A stretch of 64,000 bases of DNA. Source: Megachile rotundata. Lineage: Eukaryota; Arthropoda; Insecta; Hymenoptera; Megachilidae. The notes under the pieces were generated by a model that searched no databases, was not told the origin of the DNA, and saw only the letters and a program-made list of their open reading frames with translations. This document shows, piece by piece, positions 13,565 to 25,900 of this stretch. A program made the position numbers and the translations under genes. Every line of letters begins with the position of its first letter. Within the stretch, counting starts at the first letter, position 1. The stretch lies in NCBI RefSeq assembly GCF_050947335.1, contig NW_027473317.1, positions 2,356,001-2,420,000 of the forward strand. Direction: 5' to 3'.

Positions 13565-14376
13565 TGATTGTGATTGTACGATAGTGATTGTGACATTGCG
13601 ATTGTATGATTGCGATTGTATGATTGTGATTGTATGACTGTGATTATATGATTGTGTTTGTATGATTGTGATTGTATGATTGTGATTGTATGATTGTCAT
13701 TGTATGAATGTGATTGTATGACTTTTGTTGTATGATTGTGATTGCATGATTGTGATTGTATGATTGTGATTGTATGATTGTGATTGTATGATTGTGATTG
13801 TATGATTGTGATTGTATGATCGTGATTTTATGATTGTAATTGTATGATTGTGATTGTATTATTGTGATTGTATTATTGTGATTGTATGATCGTGATTGTA
13901 TGATCGTGATTGTATGATCGTGATTGTATGATCGTGATTGTATGATCGTGATTGTATAATCGTGATTGCAGGATTGTGATTGTATGATTGTGATTGTATG
14001 ACTGTGATTGTATAATAGTGATTGTGACATTGCGATTGTATGATTGCGATTGTATGATTGTGATTGTATGACTGTGATTGTATGATTGTGATAGTAAGAT
14101 TGTGATTGTATGATTGAGATTGTATGATTGTGATTGTATGATTGTGATTGTATGATTGTGATTGTATGATTTTGATTGTATGATTGTGATTGCATGATTG
14201 AGATTGTATGATTGTGATTGTATGATTGTGATTGTATGATTGTGATTGTATGATGGTGATTGTATGATTGTGATTGTATGATGGTGATTGTATGATTGTG
14301 ATTGTATGTTTGTGATTATATGATTGTGATTGTATGATTGTGAGTGTATGATTGAGATTGAATGATTGGGATTGTA

Positions 14377-17300
14377 TGATTGTGATTGTATGATTGTGAT
14401 TGAATGATAGTGATTTTGACATTGCGATTGTATGATTGCGATTGTAATATTGCGATTGTATGATTGTGATTGTATGATTGTGATTGTATGATCGTGATTG
14501 TATGATCGTGATTGTATGATCGTGATTGTATGATCGTGATTTTATGATTGTAATTGTATGATTGTGATTGTATTATTGTGATTGTATTATTGTGATTGTA
14601 TGATTGTGATTGTATGATTTTGATTGTATGACTGTGATTGTATGATTGTGATTGTATGATTCAGATTGTATGGTTGTGGTTGTATGATTGTGATTGTATG
14701 ATTGTGATTGTATGATTGTGATTGTATGGTTGTGATTGTATGATTGTGATTGTATGATTGTGATTGTATGATTGTGATTGTATGATCGTGATTGCATGAC
14801 TGTGATTGTATGATTGTGTTTGTATGATTGTGATTGTATGATTGTGATTGTAGTATTGCGATTGTATGATTGTGATTGTATGATCGTGATTGCATGACTG
14901 TGATTGTATGATTGTGTTTGTATGATTGTGATTGTATGATTGTGATTGTATGATTGTCATTGTATGAATGTGATTGTATGACTTTTATTGTATGATTGTG
15001 ATTGTATGATTGTGATTGTATGATTGTGATTGTATGATTGTGATTGTATGATTGTGATTGTATGATTGTGATTGTATGATTGTGATTGTATGATTGTGAT
15101 TGTATGATTGTGATTGTATGATTTTAATTGTATGATTGTGATTGTATGATCGTGATTGCATGACTGTGATTGTATGATTGTGTTTGTATGATTGTGATTG
15201 TGTGATTGTGATTGTATGATTGTCATTGTATGAATGTGATTGTATGACTGTGATTGTATGATTGTGATAGTAAGATTGTGATTGTATGATTGTGATTGTA
15301 TGATTGTGATTGTATGATTGTGATTGTATGATTGTGATTGTATGATTGTGATTGTATGATTTTATTTGTATGACTGTGATTGTATGATTGTGATTGTATG
15401 ATTGTGATTGTATGATTGTGATTGTATGATTTTGATTGTATGATTGTGATTGCATGATTGAGATTGTATGATTGTGATTGTATGATCGTGATTGTATGAT
15501 TGTGATTATATGATTGTGATTGTATGATCGCGTTTGTATGATTGTGATTGTATGATTGTGATTGTATGATTGTGATTGTATGATCGTGATGGTATGATCG
15601 TGATTGTATGATCGTGATTGTATGATCGTGATTGTATGATCGTGATTGTAGGATTGTGATTGTATGATTGTGATTGTATGACTGTGATTGTATAATAGTG
15701 ATTGTGACATTGCGATTGTATGATTGTGATTGTATGACTGTGATTGTATGATTGTGATAGTAAGATTGTGATTGTATGATTGTGATTGTATGATTGTGAT
15801 TGTATGATAGTGTTTGTGACATTGCGATTGTATGATTGCGAATGTATGATTGTGATTGTATGATTGTGATTTTATGATTTTAATTGTATGATTGTGATTG
15901 TATGATTGTGATTGTATGATTGCGTCTGTATGATTGTGATTGCATGATTTTGATTGTATGATTGTGATTGCATGATTGTGATTATATGATTGTGATTGTA
16001 TGATTGTGATTGTATGATATTAATTGTATGATTGTGATTGTATGATCGTGATTGCATGACTGTGATTGTATGATTGTGTTTGTATGATTGTGATTGTATG
16101 ATTGTGATTGTATGATTGTCATTGTATGAATGTGATTGTATGACTGTGATTGTATGATTGTGATAGTAAGATTGTGATTGTATGATTGTGATTGTATGAT
16201 TGTGATTGTATGATTGTGATTGTATGATTGTGATTGCATGATTTTATTTGTATGATTGTGATTGTATGATTGTGATTGTATGATTGTGATTGTATGATTG
16301 TGATTGTATGATTTTGATTGTATGATTGTGATTGCATGATTGAGATTGTATGATTGTGATTGTATGATCGTGATTGTATGATTGTGATTATATGATTGTG
16401 ATTGTATGATCGCGTTTGTATGATTGTGATTGTATGATTGTGATTGTATGATCGTGATTGTATGATTGCGATTGTATGACTGTGATTGTATGATTGTGAT
16501 TGTATGATCGTGATTGTATGATCGTGATTGTAGGATTGTGATTGTATGATTGTGATTGTATGACTGTGATTGTATAATAGTGATTGCGACATTGCGATTG
16601 TATGATTGCGATTGTATGATTGTGATTGTATGATTGTGATTGTATGATTGTGATTGTATGATTGTGATTGTATGATTTTAATTGTATGATTGTGATTGTA
16701 TGATTGTGATTGCATGATTGCGACTGTATGATTGTGATTGTATGATTGTCATTGTATGAATGTGATTGTATGACTTTTATTGTATGATTGTGATTGTATG
16801 ATCGTGATTTTATGATTGTAATTGTATGATTGTGATTGTATTATTGTGATTGTATTATTGTGATTGTATTATTGTGATTGTATGATTTTGATTGTATGAT
16901 TGTGATTGTATGATTGCGATTGTAATGTTGCGATTGTATGATTGTGATTGTATGATCGTGATTGTATGATCGTGATTGTATGATCGTGATTGTATGATCG
17001 TGATTGTATGATCGTGATTGTATGATCGTGATTGTATGATCGTGATTGTATGATTGTGATTGTACGATAGTGATTGTGACATTGCGATTGTATGATTGCG
17101 ATTGTATGATTGTGATTGTATGACTGTGATTATATGATTGTGTTTGTATGATTGTGATTGTATGATTGTGATTGTATGATTGTCATTGTATGAATGTGAT
17201 TGTATGACTTTTATTGTATGATTGTGATTGCATGATTGTGATTGTATGATTGTGATTGTATGATTGTGATTCTATGATTGTGATTGTATGATTGTGATTG

Positions 17301-20186
17301 TATGATTGTGATTGTATGATCGTGATTTTATGATTGTAATTGTATGATTGTGATTGTATTATTGTGATTGTATTATTGTGATTGTATGATTGTGATTGTA
17401 TGATCGTGATTGTATGATCGTGATTGTATGATCGTGATTGTATGATCGTGATTGTATAATCGTGATTGCAGGATTGTGATTGTATGATTGTGATTGTATG
17501 ACTGTGATTGTATAATAGTGATTGTGACATTGCGATTGTATGATTGCGATTGTATGATTGTGATTGTATGACTGTGATTGTATGATTGTGATAGTAAGAT
17601 TGTGATTGTATGATTGTGATTGTATGATTGTGATTGTATGATAGTGATTGTGACATTGCGATTGTATGATTGCGAATGTATGATTGAGATTGTATGATTG
17701 TGATTGTATGATTGTGATTGTATGATTTTAATTGTATGATTGTGATTGTATGATTGTGATTGTATGATTGCGTCTGTATGATTGTGATTGTATGATTGTG
17801 ATTGCATGATTGTGATTATATGATTGTGATTGTATGATTGTGATTGTATGATTTTAATTGTATGATTGTGATTGTATGATCGCGATTGCATGACTGTGAT
17901 TGTATGATTGTGTTTGTATGATTGTGATTGTATGATTGTGATTGTATGATTGTGATTGTATGATTGTGATTGTATGATTGTGATTGTATGATTGTGATTG
18001 TATGATTGTGATTGTATGATTGTGATTGTATGATTGTGATTGTATGATTGTGATTGTATGATTTTGATTGTATGATTGTGATTGCATGATTGAGATTGTA
18101 TGATTGTGATTGTATGATCGTGATTGTATGATTGTGATTATATGATTGTGATTGTATGATCGCGTTTGTATGATTGTGATTGTATGATCGTGATTGTATG
18201 ATCGTGATTGTATGATCGTGATTGTATGATCGTGATTGTATGATCGTGATTGTATGATCGTGATTGTATGATCGTGATTGTATGATTGTGATTGTATGAC
18301 TGTGATTGTATAATAGTGATTGTGACATTGCGATTGTATGATTGCGATTGTATGTCTGTGATTGTATGATTGTGATAGTAAGATTGTGATTGTATGATTG
18401 TGATTGTATGATTGTGATTGTATGATAGTGATTGTGACATTGCGATTGTATGATTGCGAATGTATGATTGTGATTGTATGATTGTGATTGTGTGATTTTA
18501 ATTGTATGATTGTGATTGTATGATTGTGATTGTATGATTGTGATTGTATCATTGTGATTGTATGATTGTGATTGTATGATTGTGATTGTATGATTTTAAT
18601 TGTATGATTGTGATTGTATGACTGTGATTGTATAATAGTGATTGTGACATGGCGATTGTATGATTGCGATTGTATGATTGTGATTGTATGATTGTGATTG
18701 TATGATTGTGATTGTATGATTGTGATTGTATGATTTTAAATGTATGATTGTGATTGTATGATTGCGATTGTAGTATTGCGATTGTATGATTGTGATTGTA
18801 TGATCGTGATTGCATGACTGTGATTGTATGATTGTGTTTGTATGATTGTGATTGTATGATTGTGATTGTATGATTGTCATTGTATGAATGTGATTGTATG
18901 ACTTTTATTGTATGATTGTGATTGTATGATTGTGATTGTATGATTGCGATTGTATGATTGTGATTGTATGATTGTGATTGTATGATTGTGATTGTATGAT
19001 TGTGATTGTATGATTGCGATTGTATGATTGTGATTGTATGATTGCGATTGTATGATTGTGATTGCATGATTGAGATTGTATGATTGTGATTGTATGATCG
19101 TGATTGTATGATTGTGATTATATGATTGTGATTGTATGATCGCGTTTGTATGATTGTGATTGTATGATTGTGATTGTATGATCGTGATTGTATGATCGTG
19201 ATTGTATGATCGTGATTGTATGATCGTGATTGTATGATCGTGATTGTATGATCGTGATTGTATGATTGTGATTGTATGACTGTGATTGTATAATAGTGAT
19301 TGTGACATTGCGATTGTATGATTGCGATTGTATGACTGTGATTGTATGATTGTGATAGTAAGATTGTGATTGTATGATTGTGATTGTATGATTGTGATTG
19401 TATGATTGTGATTGTATGATAGTGATTGTGACATTGCGATTGTATGATTGCGAATGTATGATTGTGATTGTATGATTGTGATTGTATGATTGTGATTGTG
19501 TGATTTTAATTGTATGATTGTGATTGTATGATTGTGATTGTATGATTGCGTCTGTATGATTGTGATTGTATGATTTTGATTGTATGATTGTGATTGCATG
19601 ATTGTGATTATATGATTGTGATTGTATGATTGTGATTGTATCATTGTGATTGTATGATTGTGATTGTATGATTGTGATTGTATGATTTTAATTGTATGAT
19701 TGTGATTGTATGACTGTGATTGTATAATAGTGATTGTGACATTGCGATTGTATGATTGCGATTGTATGATTGTGATTGTATGATTGTGATTGTATGATTG
19801 TGATTGTATGATTGTGATTGTATGATTTTAAATGTATGATTGTGATTGTATGATTGCGATTGTAGTATTGCGATTGTATGATTGTGATTGTATGATCGTG
19901 ATTGCATGACTGTGATTGTATGATTGTGTTTGTATGATTGTGATTGTATGATTGTGATTGTATGATTGTCATTGTATGAATGTGATTGTATGACTTTTAT
20001 TGTATGATTGTGATTGTATGATTGTGATTGTATGATTGCGATTGTATGATTGTGATTGTATGATTGTCATTGTATGAATGTGATTGTATGACTTTTATTG
20101 TATGACTTTTATTGTATGATTGTGATTGTATGATTGTGATTGTATGATTGTGATTGTATGATTGTGATTGTATGATTGTGATTGTA
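14377..20186. repeat. Mosaic segment related to 23.8-30.3 kb
   Basis: From about 14405 the marker order follows 23785 onward at +9,380 bp (14657 pairs with 24037), and later at +9,408 bp (15872 pairs with 25280). Parts near 18.5-19.9 kb instead pair best with about 32.0 kb (+13,412 bp) and 48.1 kb. Small in-register gains and losses account for the shifting offsets. Nothing but array is present. Confidence 0.7.
18084..20060. repeat. Local tandem duplication of about 1 kb
   Basis: The GCATGATTGAG marker at 18084 recurs at 19064 (+980 bp). Further right, a marker near 18596 recurs at 19688 (+1,092 bp). So two copies of about 1 kb lie side by side and differ by a net gain of eight units. Both include a CpG-unit run: seven units near 18187 and six near 19187. 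Confidence 0.7.
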
Positions 20187-20508
20187 TGATTGTGATTATA
20201 TGATTAAGATTGTATGATTGTGATTGTATGATTGTGATTGTATGATTGTGATTGTATGATTGTGATTGTATGCTTGTGATTGTATGATTGTGATTGTATA
20301 ATTGTGATTATATGATTGTGATTGTATGATTGCGTTTGTATGATTGTGATTGTGACATTGCGATTGTATGATTGCGATTTTATGATTGTGTTTGTATGAT
20401 TGCGATTGTATGATTGCAATTTAATGAGTGTGATTATATGATTATGTTTGTATGACTGTGATTGTATGATGGTGATTGTATGATTGTGATTGTATGATGG
20501 TGATTGTA

Positions 20509-20634
20509 TGATCGTGATTGTATGATCGTGATTGTATGATCGTGATTGTATGATCGTGATTGTATGATCGTGATTGTATGATCGTGATTGTATGATCGTG
20601 ATTGTATGATCGTGATTGTATGATCGTGATTGTA
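20509..20634. repeat. CpG-unit run, nine units
   Basis: Nine consecutive TGATCGTGATTGTA units within TTAAG module 1, the longest uninterrupted CpG run among the six modules. The others have 7, 7, 8, 7 and 7. Confidence 0.92.
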
Positions 20635-21012
20635 TGATTGTGATTTTATGATTGTGATTGTATTATTGTGATTGTATCATTGTGATTGTATGATTTTGAT
20701 TGTATGACTGTGATTGTATGATTGTGATTGTATGATTGTCATTGTATGATTGTGATTGTGTGATTGTGATTGTTTGATTGTGATTGTATGATAGTGATTG
20801 TGACATTGCGATTGTATGATTGCGATTGTATGATTGTGATTGTATGATTGCGTTTGTATGATTGCGATTGTATGATTGTCATTGTATGATTTTGATTGTA
20901 TGATTGTGATTGTATGATCGTGATTGTATGATCGTGATTGTATGATTGTGATTGCATGATTGTGATTGTATGATTGTGATTGTATGATTGTGATTGTAAG
21001 ATTTTAATTGTA

Positions 21013-21054
21013 TAATTGGGATTGTATGATTGGGATTGTATGATTGGGATTGTA
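21013..21054. repeat. Run of three GATTGGG units (CCAAT on the minus strand)
   Basis: One TAATTGGGATTGTA and two TGATTGGGATTGTA units in a row. Each carries CCAAT (minus strand) in the context CCAATCA or CCAATTA. Equivalent runs in other modules differ in unit number. The match to a CCAAT box is seen in the sequence; any binding is speculation. Confidence 0.85.
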
Positions 21055-21370
21055 TGATTGTGATTGTATGATTGTGGTTGTATGTTTGAGATTGAATGAT
21101 TGGGATTGTATGATTGTGATTGTGTGATTGTGATTGTATGATTGTGATGGTATGATTGTGATTGTATGATTGTGATTGTATGATTGTGATTGTATGATTG
21201 TGATTGTATGATTGTGATTGTATGATTGTGATTGTATGATTGTGATAGAATGATTGCGATTGTATGATTGCGATTGTATGATTGCGATTGTATGATTGCG
21301 ATTGTATGATTGCGATTGTATGATTGTGATTGTATGATTGCGTTTGTATGATTGTGATTGTATGATTGTG

Positions 21371-21720
21371 ATTGTGACATTGCGATTGTATGATTGCGAT
21401 TTTATGATTGTGTTTGTATGATTGCGATTGTATGATTGTGATCGTGTGATTGTGGTTATATAATTATGGTTCCATGATTGTGATTGTATGATTGTTCCTG
21501 CATGATTATGATCGTATGATTCTAATTGCATGATTCAGATTGTATGATAGTGATTTTATGATTGTGATTGTATGATTGCGATTGTATGATTGCAATTTTA
21601 TGAGTGTGATTATATGATTATGATTGTATGATTGTGATTGTATGATGGTGATTGTATGATTGTGATTGTATGATGGTGATTGTATGATTGTGATTGTATG
21701 TTTGTGATTATATGATTGTG
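21371..21720. repeat. Diverged 350-bp segment, copy 1 of 3
   Basis: Starts at ATTGTGACAT. It holds the least consensus-like units of the window: GATCGTGTGATTGTGG, TATAATTATGGTTCC, TGATTGTTCCTGCA, TGATTATGATCGTA, TGATTCTAATTGCA and a CAG unit. Register stays at 14 bp despite several substitutions per unit. It repeats directly at 21721 (+350 bp, 25 units). Confidence 0.9.
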
Positions 21721-22070
21721 ATTGTGACATTGCGATTGTATGATTGCGATTTTATGATTGTGTTTGTATGATTGCGATTGTATGATTGTGATCGTGTGAT
21801 TGTGGTTATATAATTATGGTTCCATGATTGTGATTGTATGATTGTTCCTGCATGATTATGATCGTATGATTCTAATTGCATGATTCAGATTGTATGATAG
21901 TGATTTTATGATTGTGATTGTATGATTGCGATTGTATGATTGCAATTTTATGAGTGTGATTATATGATTATGATTGTATGATTGTGATTGTATGATGGTG
22001 ATTGTATGATTGTGATTGTATGATGGTGATTGTATGATTGTGATTGTATGTTTGTGATTATATGATTGTG
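21721..22070. repeat. Diverged 350-bp segment, copy 2 of 3
   Basis: Tandem repeat of 21371-21720, with the same TTCCTG and ATTATGGTTCC units. I saw no difference in the diverged core. Confidence 0.9.
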
Positions 22071-22686
22071 ATTGTATGATTGTGATTGTATGATTGTGAT
22101 TGTATGGTTGTGATTGTATGATTGTGATTGTATGATTGCGATTGTATGATTGTGATTGTATGATTGTGATTGTATGACTGTGATTGTATGATTGTGATAG
22201 TAAGATTGCGATTGTATGATTGCGATTGTATGATTGTGATTGTATGATTGCGTTTGTATGATTGCGATTGTATGATTGTCATTGTATGATTGTGATTGTA
22301 TGATTTTAATTGGATGATTGTGATTGTATGATTGCGATTGTAATATTGCGATTGTATGATTGGGATTGTATGATTTTAATTGTATAATTGGGATTGTATG
22401 ATTGGGATTGTATGATTGTGATAGAATGATTGTGATTGTATGATTGTGATTGTATGATTGTGATTGTATGATTGTGATTGTATGACTGTGATTGCATGAT
22501 TTTGATTGTATGATTGTGATTGCATGATTGAGATTGTATGATTGTGATTGTATGATTGTGATTGTATGATTGTGATTGTATGCTTGTGATTGTATGATTG
22601 TGATTGTATAATTGTGATTATATGATTGTGATTGTATGATTGTGATTGTATGATTGCGTTTGTATGATTGTGATTGTATGATTGTG

Positions 22687-22960
22687 ATTGTGACATTGCG
22701 ATTGTATGATTGCGATTTTATGATTGTGTTTGTATGATTGCGATTGTATGATTGTGATCGTATGATTGTGGTTATATAATTATGGTTCCATGATGGTGAT
22801 TGTATGATTGTTCCTACATGATTATGATCGTATGATTCTAATTGCATGATTCAGATTGTATGATAGTGATTTTATGATTGTGATTGTATGATTGCGATTG
22901 TATGATTGCAATTTTGTGAGTGTGATTATATGATTATGATTGTATGATTGTGATTGTATG
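22687..22960. repeat. Diverged segment, copy 3 of 3
   Basis: Starts at ATTGTGACAT 966 bp (69 units) after copy 2. It carries the same rare units with small differences: GATCGTATG instead of GATCGTGTG, a TGATGG unit after ATTATGGTTCCA, TTCCTACATG instead of TTCCTGCATG, and TTTTGTGAG instead of TTTTATGAG. It is an older relative of the tandem pair. Confidence 0.88.
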
Positions 22961-25900
22961 ATGGTGATTGTATGATTGTGATTGTATGATTGTGATTGCA
23001 TGATTGTGATTATATGATTGTGATTGTATGATTGTGATTGCATGATTGTGATTGTATGATCGTCATTGTATGATTGTGATTGTATGATTGTGATTGTATG
23101 ATTGTGATTGTATGATTGTGATTGTATGATTGTGATTGTATGATTGTGATTGTATGATTGTGATTGCATGATTGCGACTGTATGATCGCGATTGTATGAT
23201 TGTGATTGTATGACTGTGATTGTATGATTGTGATTGTATGATTGTGATTGTATGATTGTGATTGTATGACTGTGATTGTATGACTGTGATTGTATGATAG
23301 TGATTGTGATATTGCGATTGTATGATTGCGATTGTATGATTGTGATTGCATGACTGTGATTATATGATTGTGTTTGTATGATTGTGATTGTATGATTGTG
23401 ATTGTATGATTGTCATTGTATGAATGTGATTGTATGACTTTTATTGTATGATTGTGATTGCATGATTGTGATTGTATGATTGTGATTGTATGATTGAGAT
23501 TGTATGATTGTGATTGTATGATTGTGATTGTATGATTGTGATTGTATGATTTTGATTGTATGATTGTGATTGCATGATTGAGATTGTATGATTGTGATTG
23601 TATGATTGTGATTGTATGATTGTGATTGTATGATGGTGATTGTATGATTGTGATTGTATGATGGTGATTGTATGATTGTGATTGTATGTTTGTGATTATA
23701 TGATTGTGATTGTATGATTGTGATTGTATGATTGAGATTGAATGATTGGGATTGTATGATTGTGATTGTATGATTGTGATTGAATGATAGTGATTGTGAC
23801 ATTGCGATTGTATGATTGCGATTGTAATATTGCGATTGTATGATTGTGATTGTATGATTGTGATTGTATGATCGTGATTGTATGATCGTGATTGTATGAT
23901 CGTGATTGTATGATCGTGATTTTATGATTGTAATTGTATGATTGTGATTGTATTATTGTGATTGTATTATTGTGATTGTATGATTGTGATTGTATGATTT
24001 TGATTGTATGACTGTGATTGTATGATTGTGATTGTATGATTCAGATTGTATGGTTGTGGTTGTATGATTGTGATTGTATGATTGTGATTGTATGATTGTG
24101 ATTGTATGGTTGTGATTGTATGATTGTGATTGTATGATTGTGATTGTATGATTGTGATTGTATGATCGTGATTGCATGACTGTGATTGTATGATTGTGTT
24201 TGTATGATTGTGATTGTATGATTGTGATTGTAGTATTGCGATTGTATGATTGTGATTGTATGATCGTGATTGCATGACTGTGATTGTATGATTGTGTTTG
24301 TATGATTGTGATTGTATGATTGTGATTGTATGATTGTCATTGTATGAATGTGATTGTATGACTTTTATTGTATGATTGTGATTGTATGATTGTGATTGTA
24401 TGATTGTGATTGTATGATTGTGATTGTATGATTGTGATTGTATGATTGTGATTGTATGATTGTGATTGTATGATTGTGATTGTATGATTTTAATTGTATG
24501 ATTGTGATTGTATGATCGTGATTGCATGACTGTGATTGTATGATTGTGTTTGTATGATTGTGATTGTGTGATTGTGATTGTATGATTGTCATTGTATGAA
24601 TGTGATTGTATGACTGTGATTGTATGATTGTGATAGTAAGATTGTGATTGTATGATTGTGATTGTATGATTGTGATTGTATGATTGTGATTGTATGATTG
24701 TGATTGTATGATTGTGATTGTATGATTGTGATTGTATGATTTTATTTGTATGACTGTGATTGTATGATTGTGATTGTATGATTGTGATTGTATGATTGTG
24801 ATTGTATGATTTTGATTGTATGATTGTGATTGCATGATTGAGATTGTATGATTGTGATTGTATGATCGTGATTGTATGATTGTGATTATATGATTGTGAT
24901 TGTATGATCGCGTTTGTATGATTGTGATTGTATGATTGTGATTGTATGATTGTGATTGTATGATTGTGATTGTATGATCGTGATGGTATGATCGTGATTG
25001 TATGATCGTGATTGTATGATCGTGATTGTATGATCGTGATTGTAGGATTGTGATTGTATGATTGTGATTGTATGACTGTGATTGTATAATAGTGATTGTG
25101 ACATTGCGATTGTATGATTGCGATTGTATGATTGTGATTGTATGACTGTGATTGTATGATTGTGATAGTAAGATTGTGATTGTATGATTGTGATTGTATG
25201 ATTGTGATTGTATGATAGTGTTTGTGACATTGCGATTGTATGATTGCGAATGTATGATTGTGATTGTATGATTGTGATTTTATGATTTTAATTGTATGAT
25301 TGTGATTGTATGATTGTGATTGTATGATTGCGTCTGTATGATTGTGATTGCATGATTTTGATTGTATGATTGTGATTGCATGATTGTGATTATATGATTG
25401 TGATTGTATGATTGTGATTGTATGATATTAATTGTATGATTGTGATTGTATGATCGTGATTGCATGACTGTGATTGTATGATTGTGTTTGTATGATTGTG
25501 ATTGTATGATTGTGATTGTATGATTGTCATTGTATGAATGTGATTGTATGACTGTGATTGTATGATTGTGATAGTAAGATTGTGATTGTATGATTGTGAT
25601 TGTATGATTGTGATTGTATGATTGTGATTGTATGATTGTGATTGTATGATTTTATTTGTATGATTGTGATTGTATGATTGTGATTGTATGATTGTGATTG
25701 TATGATTTTGATTGTATGATTGTGATTGCATGATTGAGATTGTATGATTGTGATTGTATGATCGTGATTGTATGATTGTGATTATATGATTGTGATTGTA
25801 TGATCGCGTTTGTATGATTGTGATTGTATGATCGTGATTGTATGATCGTGATTGTATGATCGTGATTGTATGATCGTGATTGTATGATCGTGATTGTATG

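Larger units (their letters stand above)
8890..14376. repeat. 5,487-bp tandem duplication, copy 2
   Basis: Immediately follows copy 1 and carries the same unit order, including the duplicated 13-bp unit. The right edge is seen near 14391: here a TGATTGTGATTGAA unit and a TGATAG unit follow, while at the equivalent place in copy 1 the sequence runs into copy 2. With two differences seen in about 5.5 kb, this is the youngest large duplication in the window, unless it is an assembly error. Confidence 0.92.
20187..21370. repeat. TTAAG-marked module, copy 1 of 6
   Basis: The module opens with TGATTGTGATTATA and a unique TGATTAAGATTGTA unit at 20201. It then has a TGCTTG unit, a TAATTG unit, a TGATTGCGATTTTA unit, the degenerate TGATTGCAATTTAA and TGAGTGTGATTATA units, a CpG run, and a GGG-type unit run. 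The other TTAAG units start at 34999, 42251, 51071, 57609 and 60928. All spacings are multiples of 14 bp, apart from +1 across the 15-bp unit. Confidence 0.85.

Noticed and set aside
21371..22960. Mobile element insertion in the diverged island
   Set aside because: The odd units keep the 14-bp register and are derivable from the monomer by substitution; no terminal repeats, target duplication or coding capacity are seen.
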